A stretch of DNA of 64,000 bases from CAYZJV01 sp964482325 (GCA_964482325.1 CAYZXD010000002.1:52840-116839); one strand, 5' to 3'. Shown: positions 35,439 through 44,412, counted from the stretch's first letter. The notes: generated from the letters alone by a model not told the origin. Program-made: numbers and translations.

Positions 35439-36188
35439 ATGAATGAAAAGTCTTTACCCATGATATCTGTAATCATTACCGCACAGGCACAGACGGAGCA
35501 GCTTGATCGTACCTTATTGTCGTGTCTCAATCAGACCTATGAGAATCTCGAAATTCTGGTAGTGAATCTGAATGGCGATACGCTCTCTCCCAAACCGGCT
35601 GGCAACCATCATGAGCAGCAGGTGCACTATATTTCCTGCCCATCCTGCTCGTTCAGTGAAGCTCGCAATCTTGGATTATCTGAGGCCATCGGAGATTATG
35701 TAGCCTTTCTTTCAGCTGGAGATGAACTGCAATCTCTTTGGTTCGAGAAAGCTGTACAGCGGTTTGCTCTTTCCAAGGCCGATGCCGCACAGTGTGCAAC
35801 GCTGTATGAACAGGAGAGAAAGACTTCGGGTGTTCATATGCCCTCTGATGCTATTTCGGGGTATTACCAACGGCTGCTGATTGATGACCAGGTTCAGCTC
35901 AGTGCTTTTGTGTTGAAGCGATCCGTTTGTGCTCAATTCTCTATTGATAAGTCGCTTGCCGGGCCCTGGGAATTTTTAATCACCACCTTACAAAATCGTA
36001 AAGTGGATGTGTTGCCCGATTATTTTGGAAGCATTGTGCACCCCGATGAAGATAGTCGAAAACAGGAACAGTCTGAAGAATATTTGAGAGAGAAGTGTGA
36101 AATTATGCGAGCTTATTATTCGCGTATACGATTTTCACTGAGGAAGGTACGGCAATATTTCAAGATTCGGAAATTCTGCGGTAGATAA
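35439..36188 (+). CDS. Glycosyltransferase family 2 protein
   Basis: A 249-residue GT-A-fold protein. The N-terminal strand is ISVIITAQAQ, the nucleotide motif is EILVVNLNGD, and SEARNLGLSEAIGDYVAF ends in SAGDE, which replaces the usual D-x-D region. No membrane segment is clear. It probably transfers a sugar in envelope glycan synthesis. The last 29 bases overlap the convergent methyltransferase gene. No Shine-Dalgarno sequence is visible before the ATG. Confidence 0.82.
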   Translation: MNEKSLPMISVIITAQAQTEQLDRTLLSCLNQTYENLEILVVNLNGDTLSPKPAGNHHEQQVHYISCPSCSFSEARNLGLSEAIGDYVAFLSAGDELQSLWFEKAVQRFALSKADAAQCATLYEQERKTSGVHMPSDAISGYYQRLLIDDQVQLSAFVLKRSVCAQFSIDKSLAGPWEFLITTLQNRKVDVLPDYFGSIVHPDEDSRKQEQSEEYLREKCEIMRAYYSRIRFSLRKVRQYFKIRKFCGR

Positions 36189-36885
36189 GGCCTATGGTAT
36201 CGAAATACTTTCCTGCCTCTGCTTCCATCATAGGCTTATCCTTCCTTGCGTAAGGATTGTCACTTGCGAGCCACTGCGCCCAGGCAGAATCATGACAGCT
36301 ATGGTTGAATGCGTGTAGGCATTCAACCGATGCAGATTGAGCCCACAGGTCTTTCCACCAGATGCGGGAATTGAAATTGATCACCTCATAATTCCAAAAA
36401 GCCTTCAGTTCTTCAGGCAGACCCGCTTCGGTAAGTCCATCATGAACTCCCGGTATGGAAACTGCGATGATACCGCCGGGTTTTACCAGAGGAACGATAT
36501 GTTTTTCAAGGTACTCGGGATCTGCACCGAAATAGTGGTAGGAATCTATACTGAGCACTGCATCAAAATATCCCTGTGCATAGGGAAGTTCATGAGCTTC
36601 CGCGCGGATCGGGATTACCGTCTTATCATATCCCTGTGAGATAAAACGCTTCAGATTCTCAGCGGGATCAATCCATAAATCGGTAGCAAAAACCTGAGCC
36701 GGGAACTTATGCGAAAAATACATGGAGGTCAACCCGGTTCCGCATCCAAGATCCAATAGACGGGGATGTTCCGGCAATGAAAGATATGAGGCCAATTCTT
36801 CTGCAATCAGCAGACAACTTGGTCCCATAAGGTTTTCCTGTATAAACTCTTGGGGAAATAACGAACTTGCAGAGACCGGTATCAT
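36160..36885 (-). CDS. Class I SAM-dependent methyltransferase
   Basis: A 241-residue methyltransferase. Motif I is LLDLGCGTGLTSMY, then ATDLWID (motif II region) and AVLSIDSYHYF (motif IV region). It resembles small-molecule methyltransferases of the Methyltransf_11/25 type; the substrate is unknown. AAAGGAGGG precedes the ATG. It converges on and overlaps the glycosyltransferase 3' end. Confidence 0.85.
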   Translation of the reverse strand: MIPVSASSLFPQEFIQENLMGPSCLLIAEELASYLSLPEHPRLLDLGCGTGLTSMYFSHKFPAQVFATDLWIDPAENLKRFISQGYDKTVIPIRAEAHELPYAQGYFDAVLSIDSYHYFGADPEYLEKHIVPLVKPGGIIAVSIPGVHDGLTEAGLPEELKAFWNYEVINFNSRIWWKDLWAQSASVECLHAFNHSCHDSAWAQWLASDNPYARKDKPMMEAEAGKYFDTIGLIYRRISES

Positions 36886-36941
36886 AGGTCGAGCCCTCCT
36901 TTAGCGAGTATGCAGGAAAATGGTGCGCCTAACAATAAAAA

Positions 36942-38228
36942 TCATTTCGGTACACGGTACCCGGATAGGATATCCACAAGCAGTGAGTCGACCTGACCCA
37001 TGCCTTCAGTGCACAGTTGACCGAGATTCTCAACAGTTGCCTCAGTTGATGCTCCCACAATACCGTCATAAGCACTCACGCTGGTCTCATCCTGAGCAAC
37101 AAGTGATTGGATATATGCTTCTGAAGCTGCTGTGGCCAGTTTATAAGCGCAACCGCCTTTAGCCCCATCACATACCAGACCGGCAAGGCTTCCAATCATG
37201 TTGTTAATGGCGAGGCGCATCGTATGACGGGAACCTCCCTGGAGGAATGTCATCCCTGCGGCGGCTCCGATCCCTGCAGCAACGGCACAGCCGCACACAG
37301 GTGATAGCCTTCCCGTTTTCTGTTTGATAAATGAAGTAACCAGGTGACTGATTGCGAGAGCTCTGGAGAGTTGCGCATCACTGCTTCCCAATTCGCTAGC
37401 GAGTACCGCAATCGGAATAATAGCGGTGATACCCTGATTTCCACTTCCAGAACTACTCATAACAGGAAGATTAACTCCTCCCATTCGCGCATCGCATGCT
37501 GCCGCGGTACAGGCTCTGATCCGATGAACCATATCATCAGGGAGTTTACCCATTTCCATTAAGGCATACAGCCGAGGGCCAAGGCCGCTGCTTCTTCGCT
37601 GCTCTTTTCCCGCCTTAGCTATAGCTAAATTCATGGTAACCCCATCAAGAAGAAAGGCAATTTGGGCAGGGTCAACCTCTTCCGCAAAGGAAAAGATCGT
37701 ATCGAAATCAGGTATCTCCTGATGAACTTCTTCCACCTGATCTTTAGGAGAGACACAATGACCTTGTATGATCTCTCCATTTCTGGTGATACTCACAATG
37801 TTGGTATGATTAGACTCTATAACACACGTCGCCTTGTCAGAGTTTCCCGTTACCTGTACTGACACATAAAAATTACGGTCATTGTCAGCTGTTCGGATAT
37901 GGATGATATCCTGTGCCAACAGGCGTTTTGCTTCTGCGATATGCTGTGCATCAACCTGGGCGAAAATTTCGAGCCCAAGAACCGGATCGGGCAGGACTAA
38001 CGCTAAAGCGGTGGCGAAGGGAATGCCTTTTTCTTCAGTTCCCGGGATGCCCACACGCATTCCATTTTTAAATATGTTGAGACTGATTTCTACCTGAACG
38101 TCAGTGATAGGTTCGGCTACATGCTGACGAGCAGCAGCAGTTGCTATGGCGATAGAAACTGGTTCAGTACAGCCGACAGCAGGGATCACCTGGGCATGCA
38201 ACAACTCCAACAACTTGTCTGATTCCAC
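36942..38228 (-). CDS. L-cysteine desulfidase-family protein (CyuA/UPF0597)
   Basis: A 428-residue cytoplasmic enzyme of the CyuA/YhaM family, related to the serine dehydratase alpha chain. Candidate 4Fe-4S cysteines are Cys20 in AVGCTEP, those in CTAAACDARMGG and those in VCGCAVAAGIG. It would cleave cysteine to pyruvate, ammonia and sulfide. The start is GTG 38228 with AAGGAGCC. It is third in an operon with an ATC-hydrolase-like protein and NhaC. The last codons contain the GTACACGGTAC element at 36950. Confidence 0.85.
   Translation of the reverse strand: MESDKLLELLHAQVIPAVGCTEPVSIAIATAAARQHVAEPITDVQVEISLNIFKNGMRVGIPGTEEKGIPFATALALVLPDPVLGLEIFAQVDAQHIAEAKRLLAQDIIHIRTADNDRNFYVSVQVTGNSDKATCVIESNHTNIVSITRNGEIIQGHCVSPKDQVEEVHQEIPDFDTIFSFAEEVDPAQIAFLLDGVTMNLAIAKAGKEQRRSSGLGPRLYALMEMGKLPDDMVHRIRACTAAACDARMGGVNLPVMSSSGSGNQGITAIIPIAVLASELGSSDAQLSRALAISHLVTSFIKQKTGRLSPVCGCAVAAGIGAAAGMTFLQGGSRHTMRLAINNMIGSLAGLVCDGAKGGCAYKLATAASEAYIQSLVAQDETSVSAYDGIVGASTEATVENLGQLCTEGMGQVDSLLVDILSGYRVPK
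36950..36960 (+). repeat. GTACACGGTAC element (copy 2)
   Basis: An exact core within the last codons of the cysteine-desulfidase gene, encoding its C-terminal GYRVPK on the minus strand. Flanks read CG and CCGG. Confidence 0.65.
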
Positions 38229-38281
38229 AAGAAGGCTCCTTTATGTGATAGAAGTACGATGTTCATTTGATCATGAAATGA

Positions 38282-38315
38282 GATACTGTCAAACATGCTA
38301 CTGTTTGACAGTATC
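38282..38315. promoter_or_regulatory. Perfect 13-bp hairpin between NhaC and cysteine-desulfidase genes
   Basis: GATACTGTCAAAC (38282-38294) and GTTTGACAGTATC (38303-38315) surround an 8-base loop, just after the NhaC stop. No T-run follows on the minus strand. It is probably an intercistronic mRNA-stability or attenuation hairpin. Confidence 0.6.
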
Positions 38316-38325
38316 AGGTAAATTA

Positions 38326-39744
38326 TTATTTCTTTTCGGTTTCCAGTTTAGCTATACCAAACCCGGTGAACCCGTAGATAATAGCGAAGATGAAGCTACT
38401 ATAACACAGTACGGCCCACGGTAGGTAAGCAAAGGTGGATACTCCAAGCGTTCCGGCCATGAAGGTTCCCGCAATAGACCAGGGGACTATGGGAACTACA
38501 CAGGTTCCGGAATCTTCGAGTGTTCTCGAGAGATTCTTCGGTGCAAGACCTTTCTCTGCATAGAGATCCTTGAATAGTTCTCCGGGGATCAGGATTGCCA
38601 TGTAGGAACTTCCCGTTGCCAGTGACATGAGAATGGTAGAGAGTACGGTGGATGAAACCAGTTGTCCCACAGTCTGAATCTTCTTTTTCAAGCTCGTGAG
38701 AATGACTTCCATTGCGCCGTATTTACTTAAAATACCGGCAAATGAGAGAGCACAGATGATGAGTAAAACAGTGCTCATCATGCCCATCATACCACCACGG
38801 TTCAGCAGCGTGCTGATTTCTCCAATGATCTCAGAGGTTTCCATACCTGGATTGGGGATCAGTGATACTTTAAAGCCGCTTACGATTCCCGTGACTACAC
38901 CCTTGATGGAGTAACCCTGGAAAATCATACCTAAAATACCGGCAACGACCGATGAAAGAAGCATGTACGGTACGGTAGGGCGTTTTCTGATAGCTCCATA
39001 AAAGATGATTACCGGTGGAATCAGTAATAAGAGATTCCAGTTGAAGAGTGTTTCAAGCTGTCCAAGGAGCAACTGTACCCGTTCTGGATTGGTACTGGCT
39101 GTAGTCGGTGAGGTGAATCCGACAATGAGGTACACTACGATGGCAAGCAGTGCTGCTGGAGTCGTCGTATACAACATGTGTTTAATGTGGTCATACAGAT
39201 TCGCACCAGCTGCGGTAGGAGCTAAAATCGTGGTATCAGAGAAAGGTGAGAGCTTATCACCAAACACTGCACCGGATATCACCGCGCCCGCTGCAGCAGG
39301 AAGAGGAACTCCCAATGCTCCAGCGATTCCCATGATAGCAACTCCAATGGTTCCTGCCGAGCCGAATGAGGTTCCGGTAAACGTGGAGACCACCGCGGTT
39401 ACAATGAATGCGGTAACCAGAAGGAACTGTGGACTGATGATCTTCACGCCGTAGTAGATCATCATAGGAATAGTTCCTGCGACAATCCATGATCCGATCA
39501 CAGCTCCAACGGAGATCATGACAAAGATTGAAGTCAGAGAGGAGGATATCTTCTCCTTAATGCCTTCAAACATGTCATCCCATTTGTATCCAATCCGTTT
39601 TGCTACCATGGCAGCTACGAAGGCTGCTACTATAAGCAATCCGTGTGTGGATAATCCGAAAACACCATACCCGATACCGAGTATAATGAATACGCCGCCA
39701 ATAGGAATGAGTGCTTCAAACAGGGTAGGCTTTCTGAAACTCAT
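38326..39744 (-). CDS. Na+/H+ antiporter of the NhaC family
   Basis: A 472-residue integral membrane protein with about 12 hydrophobic segments. The family motif GTSFGSAGTIGVAIMG and the GAVFGDKLSPFSDTT block are characteristic. NhaC-like proteins exchange Na+ with protons or, in amino-acid operons, may carry a substrate such as malate or lactate against Na+. Here it sits between an ATC-hydrolase-like gene and a cysteine-desulfidase gene, so it may import the thiazoline or cysteine-like substrate. AAAGGAGC precedes the ATG. Confidence 0.88.
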   Translation of the reverse strand: MSFRKPTLFEALIPIGGVFIILGIGYGVFGLSTHGLLIVAAFVAAMVAKRIGYKWDDMFEGIKEKISSSLTSIFVMISVGAVIGSWIVAGTIPMMIYYGVKIISPQFLLVTAFIVTAVVSTFTGTSFGSAGTIGVAIMGIAGALGVPLPAAAGAVISGAVFGDKLSPFSDTTILAPTAAGANLYDHIKHMLYTTTPAALLAIVVYLIVGFTSPTTASTNPERVQLLLGQLETLFNWNLLLLIPPVIIFYGAIRKRPTVPYMLLSSVVAGILGMIFQGYSIKGVVTGIVSGFKVSLIPNPGMETSEIIGEISTLLNRGGMMGMMSTVLLIICALSFAGILSKYGAMEVILTSLKKKIQTVGQLVSSTVLSTILMSLATGSSYMAILIPGELFKDLYAEKGLAPKNLSRTLEDSGTCVVPIVPWSIAGTFMAGTLGVSTFAYLPWAVLCYSSFIFAIIYGFTGFGIAKLETEKK

Positions 39745-39757
39745 ACTATCTGCTCCT

Positions 39758-40309
39758 TTATTGTTTTTTTGTGATGGTCATGGCACATCCGTGACCTTCA
39801 CCATCAGCTACGGTGGTGGGGAAGTCGATATCGACTTTTTCAAATGGGGCACAGATTCCATAATCACATCTGCCGAGCATATCTCTGCAAAATGTTTTAA
39901 TCTCTTCTGCACTCAACCCCAGACCCTGCAGTGCAAGTACATGCGGGCACTGGTGGAATATCTTCACTGCTTTGTTTTCATTCAGTTCGGTGATCTCCTG
40001 CTGGAATACAAACCAGCCACCCTTGGAGGTCTGACCAAGAAGTGCTTCAACAGGACCCACATCTTCACCTTCGTATTTTTTCTTGATCTGTTCACCCTGA
40101 AAAACACCGAAATCCCAAGAACCTTCTCCGATGACGCGATTTGCATCGACTTCGGGATAAAGTTCCTTCAACTTCCTCCAGATAAAATAGACCTGCCTGG
40201 TCCGATCCTGATAAGCTGAAAGAATTGCACGATAGAAATCCTCCGGGGAAACCGGTTCCTGTAGCTGTAGGCTCTCAACAAATTCCGCTATTGCCTTCTT
40301 CTCGTCCAT
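39758..40309 (-). CDS. L-2-amino-thiazoline-4-carboxylate hydrolase-family protein
   Basis: A 183-residue protein resembling the ATC_hydrolase family. It has the conserved late cysteine motifs FCRDMLGRCDYGICAPF and GHGCAM, and the middle block CPHVLALQGLG. Known members open 2-amino-thiazoline-4-carboxylate towards N-carbamoyl-cysteine and then cysteine. The ATG at 40309 follows AGGAGG; the longer frame would start in the promoter. It is first in an operon with NhaC and a cysteine desulfidase, which fits thiazoline or cysteine catabolism. Specificity remains unproven. Confidence 0.78.
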   Translation of the reverse strand: MDEKKAIAEFVESLQLQEPVSPEDFYRAILSAYQDRTRQVYFIWRKLKELYPEVDANRVIGEGSWDFGVFQGEQIKKKYEGEDVGPVEALLGQTSKGGWFVFQQEITELNENKAVKIFHQCPHVLALQGLGLSAEEIKTFCRDMLGRCDYGICAPFEKVDIDFPTTVADGEGHGCAMTITKKQ

Positions 40310-40350
40310 TACAACCTCCTCCTTGTACTCTGGTTTTGCATATTCATACA

Positions 40351-40367
40351 TGCAAAATGCATGCCAA
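40351..40367 (-). promoter_or_regulatory. Sigma-54 (-24/-12) promoter of ATC-hydrolase operon
   Basis: The minus strand reads TTGGCATGCATTTTGCA: GG and GC are 12 bases apart in exact -24/-12 register, with one change from the TGGCAC-N5-TTGC consensus. Transcription would start near 40340, about 30 bases before ATG 40309. A sigma-54 activator gene is divergent from it. Confidence 0.75.
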
Positions 40368-40449
40368 GGTCTGAATGGAGCTGCAATGGATGTTTTTGTA
40401 CCTTCAGTATCCGGTAAGGAAATATATTACGTTATAAAATTCTAAATAA

Positions 40450-40467
40450 TGAGAAACTATTTTCTCA
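40450..40467. promoter_or_regulatory. Candidate enhancer site for the sigma-54 activator
   Basis: TGAGAAACTATTTTCTCA has perfect 7-base arms around CTAT, centred about 90-100 bases upstream of the -24 box, a normal distance for enhancer binding. An adjacent palindrome AATATT-GAT-AATATT lies at 40467-40481. Either could be bound by the Fis-type domain of the neighbour. Confidence 0.6.
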
Positions 40468-40587
40468 ATATTGATAATATTCTGGTATTTCGTTCATATA
40501 ATAAAAAGAATAGGGAACTCGTTCCTTGACATTGTAAAATCCTTATGTGACAATTTTGACACATTTCTTCTCGTTAGGAACGATACC

Positions 40588-42390
40588 ATGTACGCTTCTT
40601 ATTTACATCTCATGCAGGGGAAAATTCAAAGTCTCTCGGAATCGATGAGCGAAACCATTGGCTTAGATGTCACTGTGGTGGATTCTACCCTTCGACGTAT
40701 TGCAGGGACGGGTGATTTTTCCGCAAAAATTGACGATAATAGCCCATATAATTCGATCTTCCAGCAGGTCCTCACCAGTGAACAACCCGTGATAAACCAC
40801 AATAAACGGGATAATCCTACCTGCCTGCATTGTATGAAGTACGACACCTGTGTAGAAAAAGAAAATATTTCCTACCCGATCACAGTAAGTGATTCCTGTA
40901 TTGGGGTGGTGAGTGTTGCCTGTTTTTCGGAAGAGCAATCCAAAACCATGGAGCAGCGTGAACAAGAGGCGATATCTTTGATGCGCTATATGGTGAGTGT
41001 GATCGAAAGTGAAATTCTCAGCATTGAGCAACACAATAAGATTATCAGCAATCACGCTGATGTGAATGAAGTAATTAATTGTATTGATAAGGGAATCGTT
41101 ATTGTCGATGGTGATAATCAGATTCTGCATATTAATTCAGCGGCGATCGGGTTCCTCCATCTGAGCTTCTCCAAGCAGACGGTTCTAGGAGCATCATTGG
41201 AATCTTTGATTACTGGGATAGATTTTTCTGTGCGTGAGGGCTTTGAAATTGCTACGTGTTGGAATGTACAGGAGAAAAAACTCCGCGTTATCTATAAGCT
41301 TAATCGACTGCAGATTAACGACCAGGGGATGTACAAGATTCTCACCTTTGAAACCATTGATGACATTGTCCATAAGGCTTCCCTATATAAAGATAAGCAG
41401 CGGATCAATTTCTCTTCAATCAGAGGGAATAGCCCGATCATTCAGGAAGCTATCAGAGTTGCAAAGATTGCAGCGATCAATGATTCAACGATTCTGCTCT
41501 GTGGAGACAGTGGCACGGGTAAGGATCTCTTTGCCCGTTCCATTCATCAAGAGAGTTATCGGCGAAATGGTCCATTCATTGCCATCAATTGCGCATGTAT
41601 GCCTGAACACCTGATTGAAGCTGAACTGTTTGGTTATCGAAAAGGTGCGTTTACCGGAGCCGACCCACAAGGTAAGACCGGTAAGTTTGAAGTTGCGAAC
41701 GGGGGAACGATTTTTCTTGATGAGATAGCTGAATTACCTTTGCATCTACAAGGAAAATTGTTGCGGGTACTTCAGGAGCGGCAAATTCAGCGAATTGGTT
41801 GTAACGAGACCGTAACTATTGATGTCCGCATTATTGCTGCATCCAATAAGGACCTGCAGCACATGGTTGCCCAGCAGGTTTTCCGGGAAGATTTGTTTTA
41901 TCGATTGCATGTCATTCCGATCAATCTACCGAGTTTACGTGAACGCGGAGATGATATTCTCATTCTTGCCGAATATATTCTGGAGCAGATGTGTTATCGC
42001 ATGAATAAACGTCCCATGCGTATTGCTAGAGAGGTCATTGAGTTGTTTATGCGCTATTCTTGGCCAGGGAACATTCGGGAGATGGAGAATGTGATTGAAT
42101 ATGCTGTTAATTTCTGCACGACCTCTCAGTTGCAGATTGGACATCTTCCAGCATATTTGAGTCAGAAATCATCCGTGTCTCCATTATCGCTTAATGAGGT
42201 TCCCTCAGAAGATGATACTATCGCTCAAATCCCATCATATCGGGATGCGACACAATCATATGAACGAGCTTTGATTTTATCCTATCTTCGTCAATACGGT
42301 GAATCTACTGAAAGTAAACGAAGAATTGCCAAGGAGTTGAATATGAGTCTTGCAACACTATACCGTAAACTCGGTACACGGTACCGATAG
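40588..42390 (+). CDS. Sigma-54-dependent enhancer-binding transcriptional activator
   Basis: About 600 residues. The N-terminal sensor region has C79-x2-C82-x5-C88 (in NPTCLHCMKYDTCV), a possible metal or redox site. A PAS-like segment follows around residue 160. The AAA+ core has Walker A GDSGTGKD near 306 and the sigma-54 contact loop GAFTGA at 353, then a C-terminal Fis-type helix-turn-helix ending ATLYRKL. The start is taken as ATG 40588 behind TTAGGAA; the longer upstream frame is poorly conserved-looking. It should activate the divergent operon. Its last codons contain the element at 42374. Confidence 0.9.
   Translation: MYASYLHLMQGKIQSLSESMSETIGLDVTVVDSTLRRIAGTGDFSAKIDDNSPYNSIFQQVLTSEQPVINHNKRDNPTCLHCMKYDTCVEKENISYPITVSDSCIGVVSVACFSEEQSKTMEQREQEAISLMRYMVSVIESEILSIEQHNKIISNHADVNEVINCIDKGIVIVDGDNQILHINSAAIGFLHLSFSKQTVLGASLESLITGIDFSVREGFEIATCWNVQEKKLRVIYKLNRLQINDQGMYKILTFETIDDIVHKASLYKDKQRINFSSIRGNSPIIQEAIRVAKIAAINDSTILLCGDSGTGKDLFARSIHQESYRRNGPFIAINCACMPEHLIEAELFGYRKGAFTGADPQGKTGKFEVANGGTIFLDEIAELPLHLQGKLLRVLQERQIQRIGCNETVTIDVRIIAASNKDLQHMVAQQVFREDLFYRLHVIPINLPSLRERGDDILILAEYILEQMCYRMNKRPMRIAREVIELFMRYSWPGNIREMENVIEYAVNFCTTSQLQIGHLPAYLSQKSSVSPLSLNEVPSEDDTIAQIPSYRDATQSYERALILSYLRQYGESTESKRRIAKELNMSLATLYRKLGTRYR
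42374..42384 (+). repeat. GTACACGGTAC element (copy 3)
   Basis: An exact core in the last codons of the activator gene; the extended CGGTACACGGTACCGAT gives a 6-bp stem with an ACG loop. It shares 15 bases with copy 5 at 48175. Confidence 0.65.
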
Positions 42391-42392
42391 TC

Positions 42393-43106
42393 ATGCGTGT
42401 GTTTGCCCACCGCGGGCTTAGCGGCATATATCCGGAGAATACGATGGAAGCCTTTTCTGCAGCAGCTCAACATCAGTTTGATGCAATTGAGTTGGATGTG
42501 CAGCTGACACGTGATGGCCAGGTAGTGATCATTCATGACGAGACGGTGGATCGGACTACGGATGGGTCTGGTTTGGTGATGAACTACTCGTTCAGGGAAT
42601 TGAAGCAATTAAATGCAGCGAAAGTGAAACCTGATACGGTTGTTAGTACTCATATTCCGTCATTTGAAGAATATTGTGACTGGCTGTCTTCAACTGAAAA
42701 CATCATGACCAATGTGGAAATCAAATCATCGGTGATATTCTATCCCGGGCTCGAAGAGAAAACGCTGGCCATAATAGAGCGATATCATATAGAAGATCGG
42801 ATTTTCTTTTCTTCCTTCAATCATATGTCTTTGGTTTTACTGCAGAAAATTGCTCCCGGTATCCCTCTTGGAGCCTTGGTCGAGGAGCAAGGCTTGATCA
42901 ATGCCGGCTTCTTCTGCAAGCAGTTCGGCTTTGATTATTTCCATCCGGGACTCCCCTCAGTCTCTGCAGAGTCGGTTGCCGAATGTCATCGATATCATAT
43001 CCCAGTGCATGTTTGGGCAGTAGATAAACCGGAAGACTGGGAACGTATGACAGATTATGGGGTAGATGCGGTATTCACCAACTATCCCCCTCAGAAAATG
43101 AATTGA
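42393..43106 (+). CDS. Glycerophosphodiester phosphodiesterase
   Basis: A 237-residue GDPD-family TIM barrel. Catalytic/metal motifs are FAHRGLSG at the N-terminus, IELDVQLTRDG with Glu and Asp, and VIIHDETVDRTT with His. No signal peptide is present, so it acts in the cytoplasm on glycerophosphodiesters from phospholipid turnover. It starts 3 bases after the sigma-54 activator stop and may be co-transcribed with it. The Shine-Dalgarno sequence is weak. Confidence 0.9.
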   Translation: MRVFAHRGLSGIYPENTMEAFSAAAQHQFDAIELDVQLTRDGQVVIIHDETVDRTTDGSGLVMNYSFRELKQLNAAKVKPDTVVSTHIPSFEEYCDWLSSTENIMTNVEIKSSVIFYPGLEEKTLAIIERYHIEDRIFFSSFNHMSLVLLQKIAPGIPLGALVEEQGLINAGFFCKQFGFDYFHPGLPSVSAESVAECHRYHIPVHVWAVDKPEDWERMTDYGVDAVFTNYPPQKMN

Positions 43107-43119
43107 ACCGGGTGATTTT

Positions 43120-43698
43120 TCAGCGGCTGTATTTCCCCACAAGTTCTACAAAGGCAACCGGCAGGAGTGTTTCTTCGTGAATAGTACTGGCTTTATCACG
43201 AGTGAGCTTCTTCAAGTACTGATGACCTGACGGGCCAACAGGAAGAAGCATAATTCCCTCTGGAGCCAATTGAGCAACGATGTCATCCGGTTTGTGAGTT
43301 GGAGCTGCCGTAATGATGATTCTGTGATATGGGGCGTGTTCTTTCCAACCTGTACTGCCGTCTCCAATACGATAATGAATATTGTTATAGCCAAGGTTTT
43401 TAAGGCGATCCTGTGCCGATAGCGAGAGTTCTGTAATGCGCTCAACGGTATACACTGTTCCTCCGAATTCTGCAAGGAAAACACTTTGATATCCACTGCC
43501 GGTTCCGATTTCCAATACATTACAGGATTTGTTCAATGCAAGTACTTCAGTCATATAAAGGACAAGACTTGGTTGACTGATTGTCTGGCCATATCCGATG
43601 GGGAGGGCACTATCCACCTCTGCAAGACTTTTCATTTCATTATCTATGAAATATGAGCGATCTAGTGCGTGGAAGAACTCCAGAAGTTTCTGATTCAT
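43120..43698 (-). CDS. pcm: Protein-L-isoaspartate O-methyltransferase
   Basis: A 192-residue Pcm-like methyltransferase. GYGQTISQPSLVLYMTE is the family-specific N-terminal block, motif I is VLEIGTGSGYQSVFLAE, and later YHRIIITAAP. It methylates isoaspartyl residues to start repair of aged proteins. It is the last gene of a four-gene operon with glutaredoxin-like, FTR-beta-like and zinc-ribbon methyltransferase genes. The operon theme may be protein damage and thiol repair. Confidence 0.9.
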   Translation of the reverse strand: MNQKLLEFFHALDRSYFIDNEMKSLAEVDSALPIGYGQTISQPSLVLYMTEVLALNKSCNVLEIGTGSGYQSVFLAEFGGTVYTVERITELSLSAQDRLKNLGYNNIHYRIGDGSTGWKEHAPYHRIIITAAPTHKPDDIVAQLAPEGIMLLPVGPSGHQYLKKLTRDKASTIHEETLLPVAFVELVGKYSR

Positions 43699-43725
43699 GG
43701 TGTTTCCTCTACAGATAATGTACTG

Positions 43726-44412
43726 CTAGCAAGAGGGGTGGGGCAAATGCGATTTCTGAAAGGAGCAGATGGTGTTGCTGTGGATGGTAGCTGAGACAGT
43801 TGCGAGATACGTGGCAATCCAGTGAATGGTTTGTGGACGATAGAAAAATACGTGGGTGGCTTCTCGTACATATCGCCACTGAGAAAAATCGACTGCATCG
43901 GTGAGTAATTCAGTTCTGCAGTATAAGATGCCGTTTGGTTTGAGCATTTTTTCAAGTTGCCGGAAGGTTTCTTCTGGATGATAAAAATGTTCTGCAACTT
44001 CACACGCGACAATAAAATTATATGTTGTATCGAGAACACTCGTATCAGGATGGAAGTATGGATCGTACAGATTCACCGTATAGCCCCTATCTTGGAGCAA
44101 CTTTGTTATTACAGGGCCGGAACCTGCACCAAAATCAAGTCCGATATGACCAATCATGTGATGCTCGGTGACCAGGTTCACCAAGGGCATAACGAATTTC
44201 TGGTACCGTTTATCATGCACGTCATTATTGTGGGTACAGTATTCTCTATATTCCATTTCAGGGCTCAGAAGCTGATCCGGTGAGAGAAAAACGCCGCCAC
44301 ATACCGGACAATCCCAATAATCGCGATTGAACGCGCTCTGGAGGAAATAGGCTTCAGATCCACAAAGGGGACAGATCTGTACCGTGTACCGATTGTCTTC
44401 GGATTGTTGCAT
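43726..44412 (-). CDS. Zinc-ribbon-containing class I SAM methyltransferase
   Basis: A 228-residue protein. The N-terminus has two Cys pairs, CPLCGSEAYF and WDCPVCGGVF, forming a zinc ribbon. Methyltransferase motif I is GLDFGAGSGPVITK, followed by VACEVAEHFYHPEETF and LKPNGILYCRTE. The layout resembles small-substrate methyltransferases with a zinc N-domain; its substrate is unknown. It starts 14 bases after the FTR-beta-like stop. Its N-terminal codons contain the GTACACGGTAC element at 44379. Confidence 0.83.
   Translation of the reverse strand: MQQSEDNRYTVQICPLCGSEAYFLQSAFNRDYWDCPVCGGVFLSPDQLLSPEMEYREYCTHNNDVHDKRYQKFVMPLVNLVTEHHMIGHIGLDFGAGSGPVITKLLQDRGYTVNLYDPYFHPDTSVLDTTYNFIVACEVAEHFYHPEETFRQLEKMLKPNGILYCRTELLTDAVDFSQWRYVREATHVFFYRPQTIHWIATYLATVSATIHSNTICSFQKSHLPHPSC
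44379..44389 (-). repeat. GTACACGGTAC element (copy 4)
   Basis: An exact core read on the minus strand, followed by AGAT, in the N-terminal codons of the zinc-ribbon methyltransferase gene. Confidence 0.65.

Noticed and set aside
40471..40587. Longer N-terminus of the sigma-54 activator
   Set aside because: The upstream part overlaps the palindromes of the enhancer region and lacks a ribosome site; ATG 40588 is at the start of the sensor homology.
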